A stretch of 64,000 nt of DNA, from assembly GCA_017546725.1 (NCBI GenBank), contig JAFYRX010000033.1, positions 1 to 64,000 of the forward strand. Direction: 5' to 3'. The position numbers and the translations under genes were made by a program. How positions within the stretch are numbered: position 1 is the first letter of the stretch; every line of letters begins with the position of its first letter. This DNA is from Alistipes sp. (lineage in GTDB: Bacteria; Bacteroidota; Bacteroidia; Bacteroidales; Rikenellaceae). The notes below the pieces were generated by a model. That model searched no databases. It saw only the letters and a list, made by a program, of their open reading frames with translations, and was not told where the DNA came from. Below, in pieces: positions 34,910-43,756 of the stretch.

Positions 34910-36337
34910 TTAATGTTGCGCTGAGCGTTGCTGCATCAGCACATACTCTTTCTTCCACGTCACAGCGCAAATCAGCGTTGCCACGACACATCCTGCAATA
35001 AACAACCAGAATGTAACGCCCCAACCCAAAGCCGAGTGACCTGCTATCTGACCTACAACAATCTTCGACAACACTGCATCACCGAGCAGATAGCCAAACA
35101 AGCCCACAAAACCTGCAGCCGTACCTGCAGCATTCTTCGGAACGAAACTCAAAGCCTGGATACCTATAAGTGCGATAGGACCATATACGGCAAAACCTGT
35201 CAGAGCAAGCGAGCAATAGACAATCATTGCAAGTACACCCTCGCCACCGCCAAGCACTGTAGCGATAGCCTCAGCCTGCCAATAACCCAAGATGCCGACC
35301 AATACCATAATCATATATATGACATTGACGGGAGCACAACGGCCACCAAAGAACTTCGACGAAAGCCAGCCACAGATAATTGTGCCAGGGATACCTGCAT
35401 ACTCAAACAACGAGAAGGCGAAACGACTCTCGTCGGGTGACATAATCTGCATCTCCTGCAGATAGGTGGGCGACCAGTCGCTAACTCCGTAACGGATGAA
35501 ATATACAAATACGTTGGCTATGGCAATCATCCACAGCAAACCATTCTTGAATACATAGTCAACAAACAGACGACGGAAGGGAATCTTCGACTCCTCTCCT
35601 GCTGCAGCCTTACGGCTTGTATAGTCGTTACGATACTCCTCGATAGGGGGCAAACCACACGACTCGGGGGTATCACGCAAAGTCCACCAACAGAAAGCAG
35701 CAAAGCAGATAGCCACAGCCGACGGGAAGAAGAAGGCTGCACGCCAACTCTCCGCAATGCCCATCGTTGCAAATATCGCGATACCAGCCGATACCAACAA
35801 ACCGAGAGTTCCACCACCTACATTATGCGAGCAATTCCAAACCGACATCTTGAAACTACGTTCATTCTGCGAGAACCAATGGGCCATAATACGGCCACAC
35901 GGAGGCCATCCCATACCTGAGAGCCAACCTACGACCAGCATAAAGGCGAAGAGTATGACTCCATTGACGGCTATCGACGCTGAGTAAGGCACCAAACCCA
36001 CACTCATCATCACCAGCGACGCAATAATCAATCCCACAACCAAGAACTTACGGGCATCGGAGTGGTCCGACAAACTACCCATAATAAACTTACTGAAGGC
36101 GTAAGCGATAGGGATACCCGCCATAGCGAAACCTGCCGTCTCCTTATCGAGCAATCCCTCGGCAATCATTCCAGGGGCTGCAAGCGAAAGATTCTTACGC
36201 ACCAGATAATAGGCTGCATAGCCAAAGAATGCACCCAAGAAGACCTTGAGTCGCATACTGCGATATTCTGCATCTATCTTATCGGCTGCCAGACGCTCAC
36301 GCGGTGCAGGAGGATTAAAAAATTCGAGCATAGACAT
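34910..36337 (-). CDS. glpT: Glycerol-3-phosphate transporter, MFS antiporter
   Basis: This 475-residue, twelve-helix MFS protein of the organophosphate:phosphate antiporter family has RLKVFLGAFFGYAAYYLVRKNLSLAAP, the GSLSDHSDARKF loop 2-3 signature, and WNCSHNVGGGTLGLLV, all characteristic of GlpT/UhpT. It imports glycerol-3-phosphate in exchange for phosphate. It lies 52 bases downstream of the glycerol-3-phosphate dehydrogenase gene on the same strand and is likely controlled with it by the divergent GlpR. Confidence 0.93.
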   Translation of the reverse strand: MSMLEFFNPPAPRERLAADKIDAEYRSMRLKVFLGAFFGYAAYYLVRKNLSLAAPGMIAEGLLDKETAGFAMAGIPIAYAFSKFIMGSLSDHSDARKFLVVGLIIASLVMMSVGLVPYSASIAVNGVILFAFMLVVGWLSGMGWPPCGRIMAHWFSQNERSFKMSVWNCSHNVGGGTLGLLVSAGIAIFATMGIAESWRAAFFFPSAVAICFAAFCWWTLRDTPESCGLPPIEEYRNDYTSRKAAAGEESKIPFRRLFVDYVFKNGLLWMIAIANVFVYFIRYGVSDWSPTYLQEMQIMSPDESRFAFSLFEYAGIPGTIICGWLSSKFFGGRCAPVNVIYMIMVLVGILGYWQAEAIATVLGGGEGVLAMIVYCSLALTGFAVYGPIALIGIQALSFVPKNAAGTAAGFVGLFGYLLGDAVLSKIVVGQIAGHSALGWGVTFWLFIAGCVVATLICAVTWKKEYVLMQQRSAQH

Positions 36338-36389
36338 CTTTTTTATAAGTTTACGAAGGCGAATTTAATAAAAATTCGGCAAATCGGCC

Positions 36390-37955
36390 TTAACAAACAA
36401 TATAATTGTTCGAAACCTTTACGAAAGCCTCAACCTGTTGCTCAATCCAAGAGGCATCCTTGCCCATCTCCTCGGCCATAACCTCGGCCACTCGACGAGC
36501 CGCCTTTTGAGCCTCACGGGCATCGACAAAGAGCAGACGCACACGACGAGCCAACACATCCTCAACGGTCAAAGCCATCTCCTCGCGTACGGCCCACAAT
36601 ACCTCGGCTACGGTGTAACCATACTTCTCGCTCAAACGCTCGCCCAACGCAGGATTCTCCTTAATCATCTGCAAGATAGCAGGCTCATCGCTACCATATA
36701 CATACATATGATCAGCCAAATTGGGATTAGGACGCCAACCGTGTACTTTCAACTTACGTGTTGCGCACTTGCGCTTGGCAATCTTACCCAACTCTATAGC
36801 CTTATCAACAGTATCCTCGGCCATACGACGGTATGATGTCCACTTACCGCCCGTAATGGTAATAAGGTCGTGGTCCGAAACGATAACCTTGTGGCTACGC
36901 GATACCTCCTTCGAACTCTTACCCTCCTTCTTGGGTGCAGCCAAAGGACGCTGACCAGCAAATACCGATACTATATCTTTACGCGTGGGCGCAGGGTTCA
37001 TATAGAGACCCGCTGTCGAGAGGATGAAATCAATCTCCTCATTCAACGGCTTAGGTTCGCTCTCGGCTACGGGACGCTGAATATCTGTCGTACCAACTAC
37101 AACCTTATCGTGCCAGGGCACAGCAAACAGCACTCGGCCGTCCGATGTCTTGGGTACCATAATAGCATAGTCGCTCTGCAGGAACTTCATATCGAGAACG
37201 AGGTGAACACCCTGACTCGGCACCACCATCTTGGGCATATCGGGCTTATCCATCTGCATAACCTCATCGACAAAAATACCCGCAGCATTGATTACCGCCT
37301 TAGCCTTAACGGTGTACTCCTTGCCGCTTACCAAATCACGAGCCACAACGCCGCACACCTTACCCTGCTCATCGTGCAACACCTTTTCAACGGCTGTATA
37401 GTTGGCAACAACAGCACCCTGCTCAACGGCAGTCTGGGCCAGATTGACAGCCATACGCGAATCATCGAACTGACCATCGTGATAGACTACACCACCCCTC
37501 AGGCCCTTGACCTCCGACGTAGGCAGATACTCCAACACCTTCTTGGCTGAAATAAAGCGTGAACGACCATAGCCGAAGCCAAACGACAACACATCGTAAA
37601 ACAACAGACCGCAGAAGTACAAGAAATTGTCCCAGTGGCTATAATTCGAAATTACAAAGGCCTGGTCCTTGACTAGGTGAGGAGCATTCTGCTTCATCAA
37701 GCCTCGCTCGTGCAGTGCCTCACGCACCAAATCGACCTCCATCTTCTGCAAATAACGCACACCTCCGTGAACGAGTTTTGTCGAGCGGCTCGATGTACAC
37801 TTTGCAAAGTCCTCTCGCTCGAACAATGCCACTTCATAACCGCGTGCTGCGGCATCGACGGCACAACCCAAACCTGTAGCACCGCCACCAATAACTACCA
37901 CATCCCATACCTTCTCCTGGTCATCGAGACGTGACAAAAGTAGACTTCTATCCAT
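36390..37955 (-). CDS. glpD: FAD-dependent glycerol-3-phosphate dehydrogenase
   Basis: This 521-residue flavoenzyme oxidises glycerol-3-phosphate to dihydroxyacetone phosphate and feeds electrons to the quinone pool. The FAD motif GGGATGLGCAVDAAARGYEVALFE, SSRSTKLVHGGVRYLQ, GVHLVLDMKFL, PWHDKVVVGTTD and TITGGKWTSYRRMAED are all conserved. The C-terminal domain (after about 390) matches the GlpA/GlpD cap region. It heads the glpD-glpT operon, divergent from glpR. Confidence 0.95.
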   Translation of the reverse strand: MDRSLLLSRLDDQEKVWDVVVIGGGATGLGCAVDAAARGYEVALFEREDFAKCTSSRSTKLVHGGVRYLQKMEVDLVREALHERGLMKQNAPHLVKDQAFVISNYSHWDNFLYFCGLLFYDVLSFGFGYGRSRFISAKKVLEYLPTSEVKGLRGGVVYHDGQFDDSRMAVNLAQTAVEQGAVVANYTAVEKVLHDEQGKVCGVVARDLVSGKEYTVKAKAVINAAGIFVDEVMQMDKPDMPKMVVPSQGVHLVLDMKFLQSDYAIMVPKTSDGRVLFAVPWHDKVVVGTTDIQRPVAESEPKPLNEEIDFILSTAGLYMNPAPTRKDIVSVFAGQRPLAAPKKEGKSSKEVSRSHKVIVSDHDLITITGGKWTSYRRMAEDTVDKAIELGKIAKRKCATRKLKVHGWRPNPNLADHMYVYGSDEPAILQMIKENPALGERLSEKYGYTVAEVLWAVREEMALTVEDVLARRVRLLFVDAREAQKAARRVAEVMAEEMGKDASWIEQQVEAFVKVSNNYIVC

Positions 37956-38264
37956 TTATTTATGCTATGTATTTATTATATTTCGAGTCAAAAGGGCAAT
38001 TCGGCAAGCGATAAACATCGCTCCGAAGGTCGTCTTTGCTTGATTTTGGAGACATTTCACAGATAATCTTCCCCTCACAAAATCACAAAAACAATGCAAA
38101 GTGTTTCATTTCGAAACAAAAGTAGTATTATTTTGAAACATACACAAATTTTAGTCTAAAAAACTGAAATATTGGCTCTTTTTTCGAATAGTTCAGCCTT
38201 TTTTAGGCCATTTATCCGATTTTTACTACCTTTACGAATCGAAATCGACATTAATTAACCTCGT
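37956..38264. promoter_or_regulatory. glpD-glpR intergenic control region with operator
   Basis: A perfect inverted repeat TGTTTC-N5-GAAACA (38102-38118) and a further half-site TTTTGAAACA (38131-38140) lie just upstream of a minus-strand -7-like box CACTTTGC (38103-38096) for glpD. A plus-strand box TACCTTTA (38227-38234) serves glpR. The sites are good candidates for GlpR operators. Confidence 0.6.
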
Positions 38265-39041
38265 ATGACAATTAACGAACGACATAGTTTCATAATCAAA
38301 GAGTTGGATTCAAAAGGCTCGGTGAGCGTAACAGAGTTATCTACTCTGCTCAATGTTTCGGAAGTGACCATCCGCAAAGACCTCACTCTGCTCGAAGAGA
38401 ACAAACTCCTCTATCGCGCTCACGGCAAGGCTATCAAAATCAGCCCCTACATCAACGACCGCGACGTAAACGAGAAGGAGCGTCACAACCCCGCCGAGAA
38501 GAGCGCCATTGGACGTGCTGCGGCACGCCTGATAGAGCCCAACGACTCTATTATCATCGCTTCGGGTACGACTGTTCAGTTTTTTGCACGCGAAATTTTG
38601 CCCGACCAGGTACAAGGCCGACTGACCGTCATAACACCCGCGCTGAATGTAGCCTCGGTATTGGCAAAGAATCAAAACATAGAAGTGATTTTGCTGGGCG
38701 GCATCGTACGAGGTAGCGCATTATCGGCCGTAGGCTGCGATGCTGAGCGTATGATGGAGAACTTCACGAGCAGTAAACTCTTCCTCGGAGTGGATGGTCT
38801 TGACCTTGAATACGGACTATCGACAACCAATCTTTTGGAGGCAAACCTCAACCGTCAGATGATACGTTCGACACAAAAGACCATCGTTCTGTGCGACTCA
38901 TCAAAGTTCGGCAGACGTGGTTTCAGCCGTATATGTGGCATCGACGACATCGACCAGATAATTACCGATAATAACATCCCGCCACACACTCTTGCGGCAC
39001 TGCAACAACGTGGCATCGAGGTTACCGTCATCGAGCCATAA
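38265..39041 (+). CDS. glpR: DeoR-family repressor, GlpR type
   Basis: This 258-residue regulator has an N-terminal winged helix (about 5-58: RHSFIIKELDSKGSVSVTELSTLLNVSEVTIRKDLTLLEENKLLYRAHGKA) matching the DeoR signature. The C-terminal sugar-phosphate-binding domain has IIIASGTTVQFFA, LLGGIVRGSALSAVG and LFLGVDGLDLEYGLSTTN. Its position divergent to glpD-glpT strongly suggests it represses those genes until glycerol-3-phosphate binds. Confidence 0.9.
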   Translation: MTINERHSFIIKELDSKGSVSVTELSTLLNVSEVTIRKDLTLLEENKLLYRAHGKAIKISPYINDRDVNEKERHNPAEKSAIGRAAARLIEPNDSIIIASGTTVQFFAREILPDQVQGRLTVITPALNVASVLAKNQNIEVILLGGIVRGSALSAVGCDAERMMENFTSSKLFLGVDGLDLEYGLSTTNLLEANLNRQMIRSTQKTIVLCDSSKFGRRGFSRICGIDDIDQIITDNNIPPHTLAALQQRGIEVTVIEP

Positions 39042-39095
39042 CAACCAAACTATAAAAACCCTAGCGAAAACAGATACGCATATCAGAAAATTTAC

Positions 39096-39104
39096 TATCT
39101 TTGC
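39096..39104 (+). promoter_or_regulatory. Promoter -7 box abutting dnaX
   Basis: TATCTTTGC matches TAnnTTTGC and ends six bases before the dnaX ATG at 39111, again predicting a leaderless or very short-leader mRNA. Confidence 0.65.
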
Positions 39105-39110
39105 GCTGTT

Positions 39111-40931
39111 ATGAGTGAATTTATCGTTTCGGCACGAAAATATCGTCCCTCGACATTCGCGTCGGTAGTAGGACAGCAGAGCATCACCTCGACATTGAAG
39201 AATGCCATCGAGCGTGGTCAGTTAGCGCACGCATACCTCTTCTGCGGCCCTCGCGGAGTAGGTAAGACAACGTGTGCCCGCATCTTTGCCAAAGCGATAA
39301 ACTGTCTCAACCCCAACGGAGCAGAGGCGTGCAACGAGTGCGAATCGTGCCGTGCATTCAACGAAGGACGCTCGCTGAACATCCACGAGTTGGATGCCGC
39401 ATCTAACAACTCGGTGGACGATATCCGTTCGCTGATTGAGCAGGTACGCATTATGCCACAGATTGGCAAGTATTCGCTCTTTATCATCGACGAGGTCCAT
39501 ATGCTTTCGCAGCAGGCCTTCAACGCCTTCCTGAAGACTTTGGAGGAGCCGCCCAAGCACGCTGTTTTCATCTTGGCGACAACCGAGAAACATAAAATCA
39601 TCCCGACGATTCTTTCACGTTGTCAGGTTTACGATTTTAACCGTATCCGAGTGGAAGATTCGGTACACTACCTCAAGCATATTGCCGACAACGAGGGCGT
39701 GACGTACGACGAGGAATCACTCAACTTGATTGCCCAAAAGGCCGATGGTGGTATGCGAGATGCGTTGTCGATGTTCGACAAAGCTGTATCGTTCTGCAAC
39801 GCCAACCTGCAATATCGTGCCGTAGCCGACACGCTAAATGTATTGGACTACGACACCTACTTCTCGATGACAGAGTTGTTGCTCGCAGGTGATTATGTTT
39901 CGGCTCTGTTGCGCTTTGACGAGGTATTGTCGAAAGGTTTTTCGGGACAGACATTTATGGCTGGCCTAAATCAACATATGCGTGATTTATTATTGGCCAA
40001 AGGCCCCGCCATATCACTCATTGAACTTACAGGCACATTGCTTGAGCGTTACCGTAATCAAGCAGCACAATGTCCCGAAGAGTTTCTATTCGGAGCCATA
40101 GCACTTCTCACCGAAGCCGACGGCAAGATAAAGCAATCGTCAAATCAGAGATTGTTGGTTGAACTGGGACTTATGAAAATTGCAGGTCTCGGCAAAAAAA
40201 AAAATGATGGGAGCCCAATAGACTTCACAATGGAGGAGTTCTCACTCCCCGACCTGCCCGACAAGATTACGCCCGTAGCAACTGCAGCAACAATATCGGT
40301 TACACAGGCTCAGCCAAAGCAGCCTTCGCAACCTTCAGCATCGGCATCGGCGAACGAGTCACACAATCAGCCACAGAGTATTCCGCAACCGACACAATCT
40401 CAACCAAAGATTGAGCCTACTCCCAATCGAGAGCCAAGCAGCAATCGACCACAATCGGCATCACCCACACGCAGTGGTGTTTCGGGCTTATCGATAGCAG
40501 ACCTTATGCGAGGTGCAGCCAATATACCCAAAGACGATGACGAGACCTCGACTGAGAGCAGCGAGGTAACAATAGATGCCCGCAGCGAAGAGAAGATTAA
40601 CGCTGTAAAGGATAGAGTCATAAAGGATATACTTGAGGAGCGTCCTCGTTTTGTAGTGGCATTCGAGTCTATGCAGGTTGAGGGGCATCGCATAAAGGTG
40701 GAGGTACCCACCTCGCAACTCTACGAGGAGATTATGCGTTCAAAGACCGAGATTCTGATGCAGATTGCCCAGACGGCAGGTGTAACGGGAATGTTGGTCT
40801 TGGATATCAAAATCAACGAACAGATAAAGGCCTCACGCCCTATAAAGTTGGAGGACCGTATAAAGTATATGACCGAGCGCAACGAGAATATCCTCGAACT
40901 GAAGCGACTGCTCGATATGGACTACGAATAA
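39111..40931 (+). CDS. dnaX: DNA polymerase III tau/gamma subunit
   Basis: This 606-residue clamp-loader ATPase has Walker A GPRGVGKTTCARI, the four-Cys zinc site (CLNPNGAEACNECESC), Walker B LFIIDEVHMLS and sensor-1 FILATTEKHKIIPTILSRCQ. Clamp-loader domain III follows, then a Pro/Gln/Ser-rich linker (about 385-455) and a C-terminal tau domain. A run of 11 A at 40194-40204 starts exactly at codon 362, at the end of domain III. Either alternative frame stops almost at once (TGA at 40205 or TAG at 40219), so slippage would yield a gamma-like product of 365-370 residues. Confidence 0.96.
   Translation: MSEFIVSARKYRPSTFASVVGQQSITSTLKNAIERGQLAHAYLFCGPRGVGKTTCARIFAKAINCLNPNGAEACNECESCRAFNEGRSLNIHELDAASNNSVDDIRSLIEQVRIMPQIGKYSLFIIDEVHMLSQQAFNAFLKTLEEPPKHAVFILATTEKHKIIPTILSRCQVYDFNRIRVEDSVHYLKHIADNEGVTYDEESLNLIAQKADGGMRDALSMFDKAVSFCNANLQYRAVADTLNVLDYDTYFSMTELLLAGDYVSALLRFDEVLSKGFSGQTFMAGLNQHMRDLLLAKGPAISLIELTGTLLERYRNQAAQCPEEFLFGAIALLTEADGKIKQSSNQRLLVELGLMKIAGLGKKKNDGSPIDFTMEEFSLPDLPDKITPVATAATISVTQAQPKQPSQPSASASANESHNQPQSIPQPTQSQPKIEPTPNREPSSNRPQSASPTRSGVSGLSIADLMRGAANIPKDDDETSTESSEVTIDARSEEKINAVKDRVIKDILEERPRFVVAFESMQVEGHRIKVEVPTSQLYEEIMRSKTEILMQIAQTAGVTGMLVLDIKINEQIKASRPIKLEDRIKYMTERNENILELKRLLDMDYE
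40194..40204 (+). other. A11 slippery run in dnaX
   Basis: Eleven consecutive A in frame as three AAA codons plus AA of AAT. With one extra A (or -1 shifting) the next codon is TGA at 40205-40207. With one fewer A (or +1 shifting) five codons follow before TAG at 40219-40221. The run lies at the domain III/linker boundary, like known gamma-generating sites in other bacteria. Confidence 0.7.
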
Positions 40932-40983
40932 GTCCTCAAATGAATAGAATTAATAAGAACAATAAATAAAACAATTAGAAAAA

Positions 40984-42282
40984 ATGGCAAAGAAGAACTT
41001 TGTAGAGGAGTTGGAATGGCGTGGTATGATTCACACGATGATGCCAGGCGTTAAGGAGCAACTCGAGAAGGAGATGACTACGGCATACTTGGGCATCGAC
41101 CCCACAGCCGACTCATTGCACATTGGCCACTTGGTGGGCGTTATGATATTGAAGCATTTCCAGATGTGTGGCCACCGCCCCATCGCATTGGTAGGTGGTG
41201 CTACGGGTATGATTGGCGACCCCAGCGGTAAGTCACAGGAGCGTAACCTACTCGACGAGCAGACATTGCGCCACAATCAGGAGGCTATTAAGAATCAGTT
41301 GGCCAAGTTGTTGGACTTCGAGTCTGATGCCGAGAACAAGGCACTCTTGGTTAACAACTACGACTGGATGAAGGAGTTTTCGTTCCTCGACTTTGCACGC
41401 GACATCGGTAAGTGCATCACTGTAAACTATATGATGGCTAAGGACTCTGTAAAGAAGCGCTTCAATGGCGAGGGCGAAGGTATGTCGTTCACCGAGTTTA
41501 CCTATCAGCTGTTGCAGGGTTACGACTTCTTGCACCTCTACCAGACACTGAACTGCAAGGTGCAGTTGGGTGGTGCCGACCAGTGGGGTAACATCACTAC
41601 AGGTACCGAACTTATCCGCCGCAAGTTGGGCTCGGAGAATGAGGCGTTTGCCATCACTTGCCCCTTGATTACCAAGGCCGACGGTACAAAGTTCGGTAAG
41701 ACCGAGAGCGGAAACGTATGGTTGGATGCCCGCTACACATCGCCCTACAAGTTCTATCAGTTCTGGTTGAACGTGAGCGACGAGGATGCAAAGCGCTATA
41801 TCAAGATTTTCACTCTGCTCGACAAGGAGACTATCGATTCTCTTATCGCTCGTCACGACGAGGCTCCCCACTTGCGTGAGTTGCAGAAGACTTTGGCAAA
41901 GGAGATTACAACGATGATTCACTCGGCAGAGGAGTACGAGAAGGCTGTCGAGGCTTCGCAGATTCTCTTCGGTGGTGCTACATCAGAGGCTCTTCACCGC
42001 TTGGACGAGCAGACTCTGTTGCAGGTGTTCGAGGGTGTGCCACAGTTTACAATCACCAAAGAGCAGCTGGGTTGCTCATTCGTAGATTTGGCAGCCGACC
42101 TTACAAAGGTATTCCCCTCGAAGGGTGAGTGCCGCAAGATGGTACAGGGTGGCGGTGTCGCACTCAACAAGGAGAAGGTTACCGACCCTATGCAGACCGT
42201 TACCGAGAGCGACCTTATCGCTGGCAAGTATATGATTGCACAGCGTGGTAAGAAGAACTACTTCTTGATTATTGTAGAGTAA
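40984..42282 (+). CDS. tyrS: Tyrosyl-tRNA synthetase
   Basis: This 432-residue class I synthetase has the HIGH motif in [17 protein letters not shown], the tyrosine-binding [25 protein letters not shown], and KFGKTESGN as the KMSKS equivalent. A C-terminal S4 RNA-binding domain (about 350-432, with [16 protein letters not shown]) completes it. The length matches the bacterial TyrRS type. The gene starts 52 bases after dnaX. Confidence 0.97.
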   Translation: MAKKNFVEELEWRGMIHTMMPGVKEQLEKEMTTAYLGIDPTADSLHIGHLVGVMILKHFQMCGHRPIALVGGATGMIGDPSGKSQERNLLDEQTLRHNQEAIKNQLAKLLDFESDAENKALLVNNYDWMKEFSFLDFARDIGKCITVNYMMAKDSVKKRFNGEGEGMSFTEFTYQLLQGYDFLHLYQTLNCKVQLGGADQWGNITTGTELIRRKLGSENEAFAITCPLITKADGTKFGKTESGNVWLDARYTSPYKFYQFWLNVSDEDAKRYIKIFTLLDKETIDSLIARHDEAPHLRELQKTLAKEITTMIHSAEEYEKAVEASQILFGGATSEALHRLDEQTLLQVFEGVPQFTITKEQLGCSFVDLAADLTKVFPSKGECRKMVQGGGVALNKEKVTDPMQTVTESDLIAGKYMIAQRGKKNYFLIIVE

Positions 42283-42302
42283 CGATAACCGCAGTGAACA
42301 CT

Positions 42303-42656
42303 ATGCTCTACACCATACATTTGCAGGATATGGAGTTCCGTGCCTACCACGGCTGCTACGATTTGGAGCAGAAGGTGGGCAACCGATTCAATGTCGCACT
42401 AAAAATCACCACCGAATTGGGTGTGGTGGCAGACGAGGATGCTGTCGAGAAGGCTGTAAATTACCTTACCGTCTATGAGGTAGTGAGCAAGCAGATGGCC
42501 GTCACGCAACGCACCATCGAGCGTGTAGCGCAAAACATCATCGGTGCGGTCAAGGCGCAATTCCCGCAGATTGTAGAGATTGAGTGTACGGTCGCAAAAC
42601 TTGCTCCGCCACTAGGAGGTAAAATCGGCCGGGTAAGCGTCACACTGAAAGGATAA
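42303..42656 (+). CDS. folB: Dihydroneopterin aldolase
   Basis: This 117-residue enzyme makes 6-hydroxymethyl-dihydropterin for folate synthesis. IHLQDMEFRAYHGCYDLEQKVGNRFNVALKI contains the YHG and E-x-x-x-G-x-x-F family pattern. TIERVAQNII and IECTVAKLAPPLGGKIGRVSVTLK match the K-x-x-P region near the C-terminus. The ATG at 42303 is preferred to a GTG at 42294. It follows tyrS by 20 bases, and a hairpin terminator follows. Confidence 0.93.
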   Translation: MLYTIHLQDMEFRAYHGCYDLEQKVGNRFNVALKITTELGVVADEDAVEKAVNYLTVYEVVSKQMAVTQRTIERVAQNIIGAVKAQFPQIVEIECTVAKLAPPLGGKIGRVSVTLKG

Positions 42657-42661
42657 ATGAC

Positions 42662-42700
42662 AAAGGCTGTCCAACATTTAAAGTTGCGACAGCCTTTATT
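42662..42700 (+). terminator. Terminator of folB, copy a of a hairpin family
   Basis: AAAGGCTGTC-CAAC pairs with GTTG-c-GACAGCCTTT around a 7-base loop. The sequence closely resembles hairpins at 45128 and 62362. Confidence 0.88.
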
Positions 42701-42727
42701 CTATTTTGCATCATTACATTTGATTGG

Positions 42728-42841
42728 AGTTGTATAACAAGAGTTTTTTAGGCCTGAAGTGCTCGAAAAAGCGCAGTTTACTTGGCGTAAATGAGCATTT
42801 TTAGAGCGAGCGTAACGCAGAAAGCACCTTGTTAGACAACT
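42728..42841. repeat. 114-bp element with 14-bp inverted ends (MITE-like)
   Basis: AGTTGTATAACAAG (42728-42741) and CTTGTTAGACAACT (42828-42841) are inverted copies with one mismatch. Nested inside are TGCTC/GAGCA and TTTAC/GTAAA pairings. The right end abuts the stop of the phosphoesterase gene at 42842. No target-site duplication is evident. It may be a mobile miniature element or a structured 3' region. Confidence 0.5.
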
Positions 42842-43675
42842 TTATCGTACCGACTGCGGAATCTTTTCGATAGGATAATATGCAGGCAAGACCTTGCCGC
42901 CATCAATCTTCACAATCTCCACGCCCGAGGCATCACTACCCAACGTCTTACCCGCAGGGCCTGCCGTAACGAAATCCATATCGCCATATCGGCCCGAAGC
43001 ACATCTGTGCAGATGCCCTGTAAGCACCAAATCCACACCATAACGCTCGAAAAGTTTGATATAACGCTTACGAGTATCGATGTCGATATTGAAATACTCC
43101 TCTGCCTCATCGGCATTTTTGAGGAAATATGGATGATGCGACACTACAATAATAGGTCTATTCTTGCGAGCACGACGCAACTGCTGCTCAATCCACTCAT
43201 ATTCGGCCTCGGAGGCTGCAGTACGATTTTTTATATTGTTTGAGTTGTATCCAATAACCGTATATGAACGACCACGATGCACAAAGCGGTCACCCCCAAA
43301 ACGCTCAACAAACTTCTCAACACTCTCTGGCGAAGCATCCCCACTCACATCGTGGTTACCAGGCAGATAATAGACAGGTATCTTCTTATCGATTTTGGCG
43401 CACATCCGCTTGAATCCGTCCCACAACTGCTCCTTATCGAACCAATGCACCAAGTCACCCGAGAAGACTACAAAGTCGGGCTGCAGACGGTTGATTTCAG
43501 CCGTTATCTGCCCCATAAGTTGCTCTTCGGGGGCAAAATCATCTGTAAGACTTATGAATCCCAACTGCGGGTCAGATACTTGAATAAAGAAATCCGACCT
43601 CTTCTGCGCCGAGGCGACAACCGTAACCGCAGAGGCCACCAATACCAACATAATACGAATAAAAATACGTTGCAT
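42842..43675 (-). CDS. Exported calcineurin-like metallophosphoesterase
   Basis: This 277-residue protein has a signal peptide (to about residue 23, VVASAQ). The metallophosphoesterase motifs are in order: FFIQVSDPQLG (D-x-H variant with Gln), FVVFSGDLVHWFD, YYLPGNHD, IIVVSHHPYF and VLTGHLHR. The first motif has DPQ rather than DxH, which occurs in related secreted phosphatases. Its substrate is unknown. The ATG is preceded by a -7 box divergent from the transporter promoter. Confidence 0.88.
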   Translation of the reverse strand: MQRIFIRIMLVLVASAVTVVASAQKRSDFFIQVSDPQLGFISLTDDFAPEEQLMGQITAEINRLQPDFVVFSGDLVHWFDKEQLWDGFKRMCAKIDKKIPVYYLPGNHDVSGDASPESVEKFVERFGGDRFVHRGRSYTVIGYNSNNIKNRTAASEAEYEWIEQQLRRARKNRPIIVVSHHPYFLKNADEAEEYFNIDIDTRKRYIKLFERYGVDLVLTGHLHRCASGRYGDMDFVTAGPAGKTLGSDASGVEIVKIDGGKVLPAYYPIEKIPQSVR

Positions 43676-43703
43676 AGTTTGAGCAATAATTAATTTATAG
43701 AAA

Positions 43704-43711
43704 CAAATATA
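43704..43711 (-). promoter_or_regulatory. Promoter -7 box of the phosphoesterase gene
   Basis: Minus-strand TATATTTG (43711-43704) matches the consensus 28 bases before the ATG. Confidence 0.6.
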
Positions 43712-43723
43712 GCAATTTTTGCC

Positions 43724-43732
43724 TATATTTGC
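43724..43732 (+). promoter_or_regulatory. Promoter -7 box of the NSS transporter
   Basis: TATATTTGC is a perfect match, 24 bases before the ATG at 43757; it is divergent from the phosphoesterase promoter and only 12 bases from it. Confidence 0.7.
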
Positions 43733-43756
43733 ACGTTAGTTAGGCTAAAAAAGGTT

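Noticed and set aside
32700..35000. Long plus-strand ORFs opposite clpB and glpT (for example 32710-33714)
   Set aside because: They are shadows of well-conserved minus-strand genes and show no recognisable domain or start signals.
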